Shown here: positions 22,911-36,500 of the stretch, in pieces
How positions within the stretch are numbered: position 1 is the stretch's first letter
Layout: each line of letters starts with the position of its first letter
Origin: Amia ocellicauda
Lineage: Eukaryota > Chordata > Actinopteri > Amiiformes > Amiidae
Length of the DNA stretch: 64,000 nucleotides
Direction of reading: 5' to 3'
Assembly (NCBI RefSeq): GCF_036373705.1
Contig: NC_089864.1
Coordinates: 4,920,001 to 4,984,000, forward strand
Made by a program: the position numbers and the translations under genes
Notes under the pieces: model-generated
What the model saw: the letters and a program-made list of their open reading frames with translations, nothing else
Told to the model about the DNA's origin: nothing
Database searches by the model: none

Positions 22911-23610
22911 GGCCCAGACTGGAGCAGCGCTGTGTGGACTATAGGGCCAAGACTGGAGCAGCGCTGTGTGGACTATAGGACCCAGACTGGAGCAGCGCTG
23001 TGTGGACTATAGGACCCAGACTGGAGCAGTGCTGTGTGGACTATAGGATAGGGCCCAGACTGGAGCAGTGCTGTGTGGACTATAGGGCCCAGACTGGAGC
23101 AGCGCTGTGTGGACTATAGGATAGGACCCAGACTGGAGCAGTGCTGTGTGGACTATAGGACCCAGACTGGAGCAGCGCTGTGTGGACTATAGGACCCAGA
23201 CTGGAGCAGCGCTGTGTGGACTATAGGACCCAGACTGGAGCAGCGCTGTGTGGACTATAGGACCCAGACTGGAGCAGCGCTGTGTGGACTATAGGATAGG
23301 GCCCAGACTGGAGCAGCGCTGTGTGGACTATAGGGCCCAGACTGGAGCAGCGCTGTGTGGACTATAGGGCCCAGACTGGAGCAGCGCTGTGTGGACTATA
23401 GGATAGGACCCAGACTGGAGCAGTGCTGTGTGGACTATAGGACCCAGACTGGAGCAGCGCTGTGTGGACTATAGGGCCAAGACTGGAGCAGTGCTGTGTG
23501 GACTATAGGGCCCAGACTGGAGCGGCGCTGTGTGGACTATAGGACCCAGACTGGAGCAGCGCTGTGTGGACTATAGGACCCAGACTGGAGCAGCGCTGTG
23601 TGGACTATAG
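22911..23610. repeat. Minisatellite array 1, 20 units of 34/39 bp
   Basis: Twenty tandem units span exactly 700 bp: sixteen of 34 bp and four of 39 bp. Each unit starts GRCCCAGACTGGAGCAG, continues YGCTGTG and ends TGTGGACTATAG. The 39-bp variants gain GATAG at the junction (units 5, 7, 12 and 15). Internal variants are CAGCG/CAGTG and one CGGCG, and units 2 and 17 read GGCCAAG. Flanks are unique. The same unit recurs at 28,934 and 46,141. Confidence 0.96.
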
Positions 23611-25370
23611 GATTCTTTCCAACAGAAACGTCCGGCAGCTCTCTCCCACCCTGCAAACAGCGGCAGTATAAAACCAGCTCTCAAAAGTATTTTTAGCATT
23701 GTTGTATTAAATATTATACTAAGTATGCAATTATGCATCACAAGGACTTCTGTTTTTATTGCCGACAGCAGTCCGAGCCTGAACTCGCCAAGAGACGTGC
23801 TGCCGAACCCAGAGACAGTGAGATCAGTTGAAAGATTGTGATGAAACTGGTAGCAAATATTATGGTTTGGCACCGCGCTCTAGAGAATGGCAGATAGAGA
23901 AAGCGTGCGTGCATGGTTACTGTGGCTCGCTGTACAGTGTCGAGTGTGTGTGCCTGTTATAAAGCTGCCACTTGTCTGTATTACACACATTACACACTTG
24001 TTTTAATGTCGTGAAGATGTGTTCCTATTCAACACACCACACTACACGGTTTCAGCATCTTTTCCCAACGCCGTCTCTGCTACTGCCGCCCGAAGCGCCA
24101 CAGACACCATCTGAAACGGGCTGACAGGCAGTGAAAAGAGAGGAGAGGGGAAGGGGGATTGGCAATGATGAACATAAGAATAAAGGAGGAAGAACGAAAC
24201 CCCCACAATAATTGATGAAGAAAAATATATCGCTTAGGCCAGAACGTTCAGATCCAAGAGGAATCAAAGAAATGGATCACTGCAAAATCAATTGAACAAA
24301 ACAATGGAAAGGCAGCCTTTGAAAGCCATGTCAAAATCACCAGAGTTCATACTCTTGCCGCTGCTCTTTGCGGTTGAATCAGCATCCAGCGAACTCTGGG
24401 GAAAAATAAACTCTCTGACAAATAAGTGCAGTATTAACGACGACACTTAACGGGTTTGTTGCGCTGCTGGCTGGCCAGTTCTCTCCACTACGACTGCAGT
24501 TGTGCGTTTCTTCCTCATTCTCGCTGAATCACTCCCCCCCTCCTGCCCCATTTCCTCTGTGATTCAGTGCAGTTTTATCTGACCTGAGCAGGAATGCAAT
24601 CTCAGGCCACCCATCGGCTCAGGAAGGCGCTCCTCAGATCAGACAAGCAGAACCTCACTGCGCTGGGGCTGGATCAGAACCCACAGGGCCGCCATCGAGT
24701 GGCATTAATGAAACCATATTTATTGGGCAGTGGCGATGGGAGCCACTCGGCACAGACTCGGCCCTCAGAGAGAAAACTGGAGATACGTCAGGGGTGTGAA
24801 CTGGATTTCCACTCCACAGAACTCAAAACAAAGGAAGACATCACTGACCCTCACCACTTGTTGCGTAAAGCGGCGTCTCCTGCTTTTCACTCGTGAAAGA
24901 ACTTGCAAAACCCAAGGCCAGTGTAAATAAACACGAGCCCCCTCTCCTGGCAGACATGGACAGCGACTCCCGTTCAAATCTACAGGCAACAAGCCGATTG
25001 GCTGGCTGTCTAGGCTCGGTTTCTTGGCAATACCTCAATGAATCAGTCAGGATTTCATCAGCAGAGTGAGAGATTAAAAAGGGTCAGGCTTAGTTATTGT
25101 GACCTTTAACTGTACAGATTCTGCTTGTTTTATTATCCACAGAATCATTCAAAAACAAAGAGAAAAGGGTTGAGGGTGCCACCATTCTCTTTAGTTTTTT
25201 GGTATAGTTATAAACTCAACTACAATAAATACATACACAAATAAAACTCATTACTATTACACACCAGTCACGATCCTAACATTGTTGTGTTATTTTCCAA
25301 GAAGAAAGTACTGTTCAGCCTTAGAAAAAAATTAATGTCAGCTAAGCAATGACCACAATCGACACCTGTG
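23611..25370. other. Intergenic, no gene recognised
   Basis: From the minisatellite to the likely end of the DDR1 transcript. A plus-strand open frame of 100 codons (24,594-24,896) shows no known domain, splice context or homology that can be recognised by eye. No RNA gene seen. Confidence 0.45.
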
Positions 25371-28300
25371 TATTCGAAAATGTTACTTTATTAAAATATC
25401 TACAAAAAAAACGAAACAAGATAAACAACATGAGAACAAAGGAACTCCAGCTTCTGACAGATCAGGACAAAGAAGAGGGGAACAAGGGAGGAGACACAAG
25501 TAATGAAATCCCAGAAAAAAAAGACGGGAAACGAAACAAAAAGCGACAATTCCATATATTAGTGTAAAAATCTGTCCCTTGCAATATGTACACATCATTA
25601 GTTCAGGAAAATAAAAAACAAAAACGACGTTTAAGCAGGAGCACGTACAGTGTATCAAAAGAGACCAGACGAACAGCAGTACAGACGACAACACATCGCC
25701 CCTGTAGACCACTCTCTCATCTTGGCACTAATATTTACTCTCGTTTGATAGAAAAAACAAATACAACACATCGAGTTCTTTTGTGTGTGTGTGCGTGTGC
25801 GTGTGCTGCACCACTAAGCTATCAATCTGTACACAAGAAATCCTAGCTTACACCCAGCAGAAATCTCCAGTCTTCAATAAAAGGCAGAGAAAAAGCACAC
25901 TTGTACTGTATTGGTTCCAGTCACAAACAGACATGACATTCAAAGTACAAACCCTGCAACCCAACGACTGCACAGACTTGAGCTCCCAAACGCGAAGCTT
26001 ATAAACCCTGCCACACAACCACTCTGCGCTCCGGTTTCAGCTAATACAGTCACTACAGCCAAAAACCCATCAATCCATCAATAAGAACATAGCAGTAGAT
26101 ATACTGGGGTTTGACTGGCAAGATTTGCAAAGGAAAGCTTGTTTAATTAGTCTGTCTTTGGACAGCTGATGAAATTGAGTGTGGACCCGCAACGCAACGT
26201 AACAACAACCGCTACACAAGTCCGGCTGCACACGGGGGCGTCCGTTTCAAGATTAACTAAACGTGTAAATGTCCGGACCCAGACTGATAGTTTTCTGAGC
26301 AACAGCGATTGATTAATAAGAGATGTAGACCGAATGATCGTGATAGCTCTTTTCACTTTTTTCTATTCTTTAAACTCGTAGCCATCAACGCTCTCCCACA
26401 CACTTCCTGCTCCTTATCTCCCACCGTGAGATCGAGGGCACTGGCTGGTCTCAGCAGCGTAGTTTAAACCGCTCTGAATAATGCAGCCGATTTCCCCAGC
26501 ATGGGGTGTGATCCATCCTTCGCACATAGAGCGAAAAGATCAACAACGATGAAAACAAACGAACAAACAACACATTGCGTTAAAAAAAGGCTTAGCTTAT
26601 TAATGATTGTTATTTTTCTTTTCTGATCAGCAGTAAGTAGTAAGTGAAGTCACGGATGGATCAGCGAGCTGTATCCCAGATGAGAAGGGGTGTGGATACT
26701 GATGTGGACCGAGCCACGTTGTGTGTGTGTGTGTGTGTGTGAGTGAGTGTGTGTACAGTCCAGTGGATTGCGACTCGCTATGCAGAGTCGAATGGGGCTC
26801 TAGAACTCTAGTTCCACCTCTCTGTGACACTGCCAGGGCCGGGCCACCACTGAGGCACTGTGACTGATCACAATCGGCACTTCTGCTTTCTCAATTCCTG
26901 TTATTCGATGGCCGGCACATCGCACTAAGCTGCGGTTAAGACCGGCTGCTTCCTACTGGCGACACGATCTTGTGACAGTCAATGCCACCACCCGACACCC
27001 GGTCACTTCCAACGAAGCGCCTCTGCTTGGGCCCACACCACTACGGATAACCCATTGCACAAGATGTATGGATTCTCTAGAAGGCGGCTTCCATAGACGG
27101 GCTTTATTTAGACATTTCTCAGAGCTCCTTCCAATGACATAATTTCTCTCCAGCAGTCAAGCTCAGTTTTGATTTGAAGCTGTAGAGTACGCAGTATCAG
27201 CATCATTAGCAAACGATTCAGATTCACAGGAATCAGAGGGGGCTGTTACAAACCCACTTATTTCTCCATCGTTAACAGGCCCGAAACATGTCTCTCAATA
27301 GACTATCTGATACAGAACGGCAGTATTGCTCTTTCCTGGCTGTTAAACATGTTGTTTGTAGGGGCCTTGTTTTATTTATAGCTTGAAACGTCTCCTGGCC
27401 TCTAACGGTGGTTCACCGCTCGTTCGGTTGACAGTGTGTTTACTCTTGCTGTGTTCCCGGGAAGATTTTTGCTTAAAGGAAAGTAAACAAATGCCTGACT
27501 GACTTGACCGATTCTCTGTGCTCTGAATAGATTGGCCTTTTCCTGCTCGGTGCCCTAGAAATGGCAAGCCTGGTTATCTCAATCTGGGCTGATGAAACGG
27601 AAAAAGAAAAAAAATCCCCAAAAGGTCAAAGCAAAATCCCTTCACCAGCAGCCCACGGCGCGCCCCTCTGCCCAGCCCTCTACCAGCACAGCGTTAAAGT
27701 GACTCCTGGGGAGGGATTCTGAGGAGGGGGTCAACTTAAAAAAACAAACAAAAGAATCTAAACCGAGCCAGCGGTCACTGGACCCCCCCGACCCCCCCTC
27801 CCCAACAACAACAAAAAATAATAATGAAAATGAAAATATAAAAGAACCCCCCCCTCGATACACATTTTGTCCTTCGATAACCCTCCCACCCCCCCGACAC
27901 GTTCACCAAGTCTGTTCCCAGTCACAGCTTGGGGGCATATCTGATAATGGCAGAGAAACCAAATTCCTCCCTCCCTCCCTCTCTCTCTCGCCACTTAAGT
28001 GTCTTTGCTCCTCACCTCATTTGCCTTTGTGAAAACAATCACTTAGGTTTACATATAGTTGTTTTTTGGTGGCACGAAACTGGTTCTGTTTGATCTGACA
28101 CATTAGATGCATCTGCTCATCGGTGCGTGATACTACACTACACTATTTAAACGGCGTTAAACAGCACTGAGACTCCTCCCACAAGACACCAGGCCTCTCG
28201 ACGAACAGCCTGTCCGTCTGAGCCCGGGGTATCGGGAGCAAGAGAGCGAGGGAGACGGGTTTGGGAGATCGTGTGGCAGTTCAGTGTGTGTGTTTCAGTG

Positions 28301-28379
28301 AAAATGTGGGTGGGGGGGGGGGGGGAGCGGTCATCTAATTACACTGGCAGTTTACCCCACCCCACCACCCCCGCTCTCT
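25371..28379 (-). other. DDR1: DDR1 3'UTR / 3' flank with alternative poly(A) signals
   Basis: Non-coding sequence after the DDR1 stop on the minus strand. AATAAA signals are at 27371-27376 and 27103-27108, giving 3'UTRs of about 1.0-1.3 kb. Another at 25387-25392 would give 3.0 kb. The sense strand has a C13 tract about 55 nt after the stop (28313-28325) and G-rich runs at 27,782-27,804 and 27,847-27,895 with quadruplex-forming spacing. A (TG)n run lies at 26,719-26,752. The extent of the UTR is inferred. Confidence 0.5.
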
Positions 28380-28520
28380 CTACACCATGTTCATGGCGTC
28401 CTCCAGCAGGAAGCGGTGGATGTTGGGGAAGGAGGGCCGCTCCTTGAAGTCTCGCCCCCAGCAGCTCAGCATCAGCTCGTACAGACCCTGGGGGCACACG
28501 TCGGGCCGGGACAGGTACAC
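28380..28520 (-). CDS. DDR1: DDR1 last coding exon
   Basis: 141 nt ([46 protein letters not shown]) and TAG at 28380-28382. In sense orientation the exon is preceded by a (CT)n microsatellite serving as polypyrimidine tract. Confidence 0.96.
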   Translation of the reverse strand: MYLSRPDVCPQGLYELMLSCWGRDFKERPSFPNIHRFLLEDAMNMV

Positions 28521-28532
28521 CTGAGAGGGAGG

Positions 28533-28581
<49 letters not shown>

Positions 28582-29376
28582 CAATACAACCACTACATAC
28601 GCCTGTACATCCAGACCAAATCATATTTGATTTGAAACGGATGTCTCTTAGATCAACGACCACTCCTGTGCGGGGCGGCTTCCCTTCAGGCAGCGCGGTG
28701 CCCTGTACCTGCTTGCTCTGGTCTCTGAAGAACTCCCCGGCGTTCTCGATGACCAGCTCGTCCGTCAGCGTGGCGTAGGGCTGCTCCTTGCACAGCATCA
28801 GCATCTCCCACAGCGTCACCCCGAACGCCCACACGTCACTGGCAGTGGTGAACTTCCCCTGCAGGCCAGAGACGCACGGATCGGTAAGACACACAGACGC
28901 ACGGCGGTACACACTGCGCGATTTTTTCTGCTTGCCCAGACTGGAGCGGTGCTGTGTGGACTATAGGGCCCAGATAATAATACAAATAATAATCATTATC
29001 ATAATGAAGAGGAGGATGAGGAGGTGGAGGCTCTGTACCATGAGGATGCATTCCCAGGCCATCCAGCGGATGGGCAGCACGGCGCGGCCCTGGATGCGGT
29101 AGTAGTCCCCAGCGTACAGGTTGCGGCTCATGCCGAAGTCGGCGATCTTGATGTTGCCCCCCTCGCCCACCAGGCAGTTGCGCGTGGCCAGGTCCCGGTG
29201 CACGAAGTTCAGGGAGGCCAGGAAGGACATCCCCGAGGAGATCTGGGAGGCCATGGAGATCAGGGTGGCATAGCTACAGGGGGGGGGAGAAAAGGGCTGT
29301 TTTTTCTCTCAAGGTTTTCACCAAATTTGAATCCTGTATTGGTGAGATTGTTTAGCGAGAGACAGAGAGAGAGAGG

Positions 29377-29412
<36 letters not shown>

Positions 29413-29437
29413 GAACAGAGAGGGACAGAGAGAGAGG

Positions 29438-29500
<63 letters not shown>

Positions 29501-32119
29501 CTCCGGACCTGATGGTGGGCAGGCTGTGGGCCGGGCTGGCCTTGTCCTCCAGCATTCGGTGGCACAGGAACTGGTTGAGGTCTCCGCTCTCCATGTACTC
29601 GGTGACCATGCACAATGGGTCATCCCGCACGCACACCCCCAGCAGGCGGATGATGTTGGGGTCCTTGAGCCGAGACAGAATCTTCACCTCCTTCAGAAAG
29701 TCATTCCTGTGCGAGAGAGAGAGAGAAAGAGAGACAGTTACCGTTACAGCACTGAGTTCCGAGTCTCTGCTGAATGTCCACAGGAATCCTACACTCAGTA
29801 TTTACAATAGGCTGGAGGTTCTGTGAGAGGAACTCTCCGGGCTGGCGGGAGGCCTCCCCTTGCAGTGCAACTACAATACACGATCTTCACACAGAGACTG
29901 ACAAGTCCCCGGGTATTCTGGATATATGAAGAACAGCAAAGCGGCCGAGTTACAGAAACAGAACCGCAGACACGGGCCGGGTACTGGCGCAGAACCCAGC
30001 GCTGCTGTGCAAGTGCGGTCGGGCGGGCGGGCGCTTGCCTGGCGTTCTTGGTGGCGTCGGAGCGCAGGATCTTGACGGCAACCAGCAGGGGGCGACCCTT
30101 GCGGATGTTGAAGGGGAACTCCAGGCTAAGCAGCTCCTGGGGGTTGTCGATCTCACACAGGTGAACCTGGACACACACACACACGTTAGTATCTACATGT
30201 ATACAGCGGCTGGCCTATCGTCAGGTTGCACAGAACAACTGTGAGGTTTTCCCTCAAGCTTGACTTGCCTTTTATAAGCCTTTACTTCAGTCATGCAAAA
30301 CTCAGGCCCCGAAATGTAACTAGATACCTCTACTGTGGTGTCCTCTAGCGTACCGCACTGCCCTGCACTCACCTCCCCAAACTGGCCCTCTCCCAGCTTC
30401 TCCTTGAAGATCAGGCAGTGTCGGGGCAGCTCCCCGGGTCCCCCCTCCTTGGCGGCCAGCGCGTCGGCGGTGAGGGCAGGGACGGCGTAGGTGTTGTTGC
30501 CGCTGACGCCCTGCAGGCTCACGATGTCGGCCTCCGCGTAGTGGGGCACACTGGGTGGGGGAGGGGCCCCAGGATACGGGGGTGGGGCTTCCTGCAGGGG
30601 TGGGGCCTTCCCCAGACCCGCTTCGCTGTAGCCATGACCACATGCTACCATGGCGAGAAGGAGCGGGAGCGAGAGAGAGAGAGAGAGGGGGGTAAGAAAG
30701 TGATTTTGTTAATGGATTTTCCAGATTCGGATCAGTTCCAGAACCTTTTACCCTCTGGTCTGTTGAGACAGAGGGAGGAGTCAGACGGTCCAGATGTTTA
30801 ACCCTGTGAGGTCTGCTCTTTCGATTGACTGAATCTGCTACCTAGAGAGAGACCAGCAGCATGACTTCGTTACCACAGAGGCAGAGAGAGAGAGAGAGAA
30901 AGATAATTATTTTGTTTAAGATTGTCCAGTGCTCTCTGAAGGATTTAATCTGCAAATCTAAAAGTGCTAGAATGCCCTGAGGAACAGGGGGAGGGAGAGA
31001 GAAAGACAGATGAATCTACCACCTAATATTGTCTAGACTCTAGAGAGATGGACGAGAGCGAGAGAGAGAGAGAGAGAGACTTTAACTATAGTTATAAAAA
31101 ATCTAAATGTAAAATAACTGAGCAAGAGGATTAAAATACAGTAATCAGGTAATAATTCTGTTGACTAGTTTACTATAAACCAGTTGATACACTCTGACCA
31201 TAAGATACTCAGCACCGATAAACCCGATTATAAAGCCACACTCTCTGCTTCACAGTACGGGGTTGGTGCCAGCGTCCTTTCCCAACCCTCAATTGTTTAT
31301 CGACAAGAACCCGAGCCTGCCAGATTATAGGAACCACTGCCTATTTCCAGCTGAGATAGAAGTGTATGAATCGTTTATCGCCCAGAGAGTATCGGTATCA
31401 AAATGCCGTGTCAATGCAGATGTAAGGGAGGTGGCCAACATGTTTGGTAAGCTGTCCGAACACCGTGCTGGTGGACTCCTCTATACCATCCCGCCATCTT
31501 CGGGCTTTGTGCTTGAGCATCCCGTGAGACACAAAGCAGGCACAGGAAGAAGAATGTTTACAAAGCCCTTATTTTAATTATTTTTTTAACTAGTGCTCAA
31601 CAGAACACATGCAAACGGTTTCTGTATCCACCCTGATGAACAGACTGAGCTGGATGTCCGAGTGTGCTCAACACCTGGACAGCAACACACCTAAAAGGCA
31701 ATCGTAAATCCAAGGATTGGGGATACAACTATTAAATACATAAACCAATAAATAAATGGCAAAACTGCTCCACCGACAGGCTCAGAGTTAGAGTTTTATT
31801 GCACTGAGAACCTGAAGACATCCATGGGACCACCACTGGGAAAGACATCAGCTATACTCTGTGCGCCCTCTAGTGGCGGCTACACACCACATTCCTTCAT
31901 GGGTCTGGTGTGAGACGGTGCTTCAGTTTGGGCTTCTGGAGACGGCTGAGTACGACTCCTGAGATCGGTGACATAAACTGGAATGACCGACCGTGGTCTG
32001 AGGCCTCAGGCAGGTCAAATCACACTGTATGCCAGAGATGAGCCTCTACATTCTGGTCCAGTCTGACCCAGTGTGTGTATTTGACTGAGAGATAGAAATA
32101 CAGTGTGTGTGTGTGTGTA

Positions 32120-32152
<33 letters not shown>

Positions 32153-33384
32153 CACAGCATACAGCATGTCCAGTCTTACCCTGTGTGTTGAGAGGCTTGC
32201 CCTGGTCTCCAGGCTTAGGGCAGTGGGCCGAGAGCATGAGATGGTAGGCTGGGTTGCTTAGTGGGAGGGCTGTGGGACAGCAGAGCACACAGACACAGAC
32301 ACAGTGAGAACACACGGGCACAGACAGACACAGTGAGAACACACGGGCACACGGACACACAGGCACAGTGAGAACACATAGGAATACGGACACACACGCA
32401 CACACACAGGGAGAACACACATGTAAACACACATTCCCAGAGATCGTAATGGAAATCAGGTAGACAGTATACCAGAGGGAGACTGAAGGGAGTCATGGCA
32501 TGCTAGCAAAGGCACAGGGCAAGGGTAGGAGACAGAGGCAACCCAGCAGACATGTCTGGACTAGAGCCCTTACATTCGAGCCTCTACTATAGGGCTGACC
32601 ATTGTAAATCTCCTTCAATACAGGCCTGTGCCAAATGAAGTCATAATTATTAAAAATGGTCCAGTCAATTCTGCTTCTCTCTTCAGACATGCTGGCTCTC
32701 GTTTAATAGAGAAATGTGAGTGACAGACAGCAGGGACACACACAGTGGGGGGCGGAGGGGGTTACTGCTGCAGGACACACACACAGACAATGGGACATCC
32801 ACAGCCCTGATCCCACAACACTAAACCACTTGCCGTAGGATATAGCCTGTACACCACTTTTTTACTGCCACGGGCAAAAGGAACAGCCGGACAGTGTTTC
32901 TTAAAAATGAATCAATGACAATGCTGTGCTGTGCTGTGAAAAGAAAGCAAGAGCTCAGCATGCAGGGAGAGAAAGAGGGGTGAAGGTGGCAGTGTGGCGA
33001 GAGATGGTGAATAAGCAACAGATGTCGGGAGAATGAAGGAAATCCAAAGTGGACATTGTACGGATTCTTTGAATGCATCCTGAAAGGGGAAATAGCATCG
33101 CGTCACGTCACCGGTGAGAGGATCTCGTCTCCAGAACTCTATATGTCCCACAATTCCCCACACAACCGAAGAGGGAGGAAATCCCCGAACACTGTCTGTG
33201 CGTCAGCTTTTGTGAACCCTCAATTCAGTAACAAACTGTTACATTGGTGGCAGCAGTGGGATAACATGGTAGACCTGAAGAAATCTGCAAAGCGGCACCG
33301 AGAAGATGACGCATAACAGGGTTTCCCACAGGGCTATTCAGGCCACGCCCCACTCGACAATCCAGGATGGTGTGCAGACAATTT

Positions 33385-33453
<69 letters not shown>

Positions 33454-33456
33454 CTC

Positions 33457-33516
<60 letters not shown>

Positions 33517-36500
33517 ACCCTCCCTCCCCCTCCCCATATAGCTCTTCTAACACACACTCTCGCTCACCAGAGCCATCAGCATCGTCCCTGGGCCTCAGCA
33601 GGGCGCTGGGCTCCTGGTACTCGCCCTGGCAGTGCCCATCCCTGTCCCCCTCACCGCCCGAGCAGGACTGGATGCGCTGGTAGCGGCTGGCGTAGCGGGA
33701 GGAGGTCAGGGGGTTGTGGGTGTTGTTGATGACCACTGTGTCGCTGGGCACTGAGAGATGCACGCGCAGATCGTCGTCAGAAATGCGTCCCTGGGCCTAC
33801 GAGAATAAGGGCTATCGTTATTGCCTACTTTAAAGTAATTGGGAGCAATCGGTCAGCTGTCTCGTTTTCTAGTTTCTGACTGAACGAAACTGGGTATGGC
33901 ACTCGAGTCTGAGAGTGTGCTTCCCTGAGATTGTCTTATCCCCTCTGCCCCTCTTACCTTCCCCAGCAGTTTCTTCCAGTACTGCCGCCACAGTATGATG
34001 GCGATCACGACCAGCAGCAGCAGGATGATGGCCACCAGGCAGCCAACCAGGATGGAGGTGTTGCTGCTGTCATCCTTAGCCACGGGAAGTCCTGCCTTGG
34101 GGGTCAGCATGGCCCATTCTGCTCCTAAACAGGCACACAGATGTCAGCCAAGTCTCTGGCTACCCCTGGGTAACCCCCATAATGACAGGAGGAGAGGAGT
34201 TTATAACACCTGGACTGAGTGTTCAAATCCCTTGCGAAAACTGAAGTCTTTGGATAATTACTATAGACAGAAAAAGTCTAGCATGGATAAATATCAGCCA
34301 AGACTTCTGCCCAATTAACGCAGATGCCTGATTGCACTCGGGAAAGACACAATCAAGCAACTAATGTGACCAGAAGCCGGAAGAGGCAGTGCCCTGCTGT
34401 AAAGCACCACCAGGGGGCGCTCCAGCTACACAGATAGGGCTGCTGAAGAGAGTTAGCTGGCCTACTCTAAGGTGCGTTATGAACAGGCTTCTTCCCCGAC
34501 TCCCCTGAGCTGCCCTTTGTGTAACAGACACACAACATGCATTCCTGTTAGTTCCTCTACCGGGTCCGGGTTAGTAACGCCATTCCAGATCGACCCCTCT
34601 GCTCGAATGCTGGACCTTTTCACCCTCCTGGTTAGCCGGCTTGGGTTCGAATGCATGGGCCTGGGGGTTCCCAATTTGGCTACGTTCCCAAGCGGGGGCT
34701 GAAAAGCGTTTGCCAATGCATCCTATAGAACCCAAGTCCGGCGGTCAGGTCCCACTGTTAGGCTGCTCATGCTGGGGTTTAGTTCGGAAGGCTTTTTAGA
34801 CCACAGGAAGGCATGCGATTCGGAGGGGGCGGGGGGCGGGGGGCGTGTGGGGTCGGACCAGACTCCCACTTCTCACCTGACTCTGTGTCGTTGGCGGTGC
34901 CGTTGGAGGTTGGGTAGAAAGTACTGGGGTCTGGGGAGGGAAGGGGCGGGGATTCGGGGAGAGACAGTGATCAGAACATCCACAGGACTTGACCCGTCAC
35001 ACACTGGGGCCAAACTGCGACCGTGTCAACACTGCTACGGGTCAGAGATCTCTCTCGTCCCCTCGGCTCACCTTGCAGTACAGTGGTGTTGGGCACAGTG
35101 CCCTCTGGAGTTGTAGCGGTGGGAGTGAATACAGGGGTGGAGGGGGCGATGGAGGTGCTGGGGATGGGCTCCTCGGGCAGCGGGGGCTCCTCAGTCTCCT
35201 CTGGGGGAGAGACAGGCAGAGAGACAGACCGAGTAAAGATCAATGAGATTTTAACCTTGTCCTCCTTCCTCCCCCCAATCTCCCCTACTCTTCCCTCTCT
35301 CCCTCCCTCCTTCCCCAACCCCGTACCAGAGGAGAAGGAGATCTCGCTGATGAGCAGCCAGGTGTCGGCGAAGGTGAACTGGCAGCGGATGATGGCGGCG
35401 GGGCGCCCCCCCAGGGGCACGGTGACGGGCCTGGCGCTGGGGTCGCGCAGGTCGCCCAGGGGCACCGCCAGGCTCAGGGGTCCCTCCGCCCACGGCTGCA
35501 GCAGCCCCGGCTTAAACAGGCACTCCACCCGACTGAACACCCGCACGCCCTGGGCATAGCGGTGATTACAGTGCACCTGAGAGGAGGAGGGAGGGAGCGA
35601 GCGAGAGAGAGAGAGAGAGAGAGAGGGAAGGAGGGAGAAATAAAAGAGTGGGATGGTTAAGACTACATTATAGCGGTAATTACAGTGTAATTATGGGGGA
35701 GAGGAGAGAGAAAGAGAGGGATGGAGATTGTAGCAGCCGTATAACGTCTGTCTGTGTGTGTGTGTGTGTGTGTGTGTCCCTGTGTCTCTGTCTGCCCGTG
35801 TCTCTGTCTGTCCATGTGTCAGACCTGCATGCTGTGGAAGATCCTGGTCCTCTGGAAGTGGAATTCGATCTCCACATAGCTCTTCTCGCTGGCCTCCCGC
35901 TTCCAGCCCAGGTAGTCGTACCCGGGCGACACCCTGAGCTCCTGGCTCTCCATGAAGTCATCCTTCCCCAGGACGCCGTCGCACAGCTGCCCCAAGCCGC
36001 CGTACTGCATCCTGGGAGAGAGGGGGAGCGGGGACAGAGAGGGTGAGATCACACTGGCTCCACATCAAGTGTGAGCTCATCTTCCCTCCCTGCCAACCCA
36101 GTCAAACCCCCCTCAAAGTTTAGGAACTGAAATGGGCAATAACAGGCTGATAATGGATCCAAATTTCACTTTTTATATATAAATAACATCTGAATAAATA
36201 GTAATCTTTTAATGTGGCCATTTTTGTGGGTGGGAGGGGTGTTAATGCTTGGCACCAACTGCAGCAACTGCAGTTTAAGAGAGTGCCGTGTGTGATAAAA
36301 TCTGCTTGATCGAGCTGGTTAAAATACCTATCCTGCCATGGCTTTAACACGCTATCCTCCACACATCTGGAAGGATCTACCTCTTGGCACGGTGTTCGCT
36401 TCCCGGGCCCCTGAAGTCACAGCCCCTTTATATACCTCCTGACTCGAATTAGCATCAATGCTGCTCATGAAACAACGCAAGAACTGACCCCATTTCCGTC

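Noticed and set aside
22911..23610. CRISPR-like array
   Set aside because: Units are directly tandem with no spacers, in a vertebrate genome; it is a minisatellite.
24594..24896. 100-codon plus-strand frame
   Set aside because: No homology or regulatory context seen; intergenic.
31263..31577. 104-codon plus-strand frame within a DDR1 intron
   Set aside because: No recognisable domain and antisense to DDR1; not enough to call a gene.
34640..34660. GGTTCGAATGC B-box-like motif
   Set aside because: No convincing A box at the right distance and no tRNA fold.
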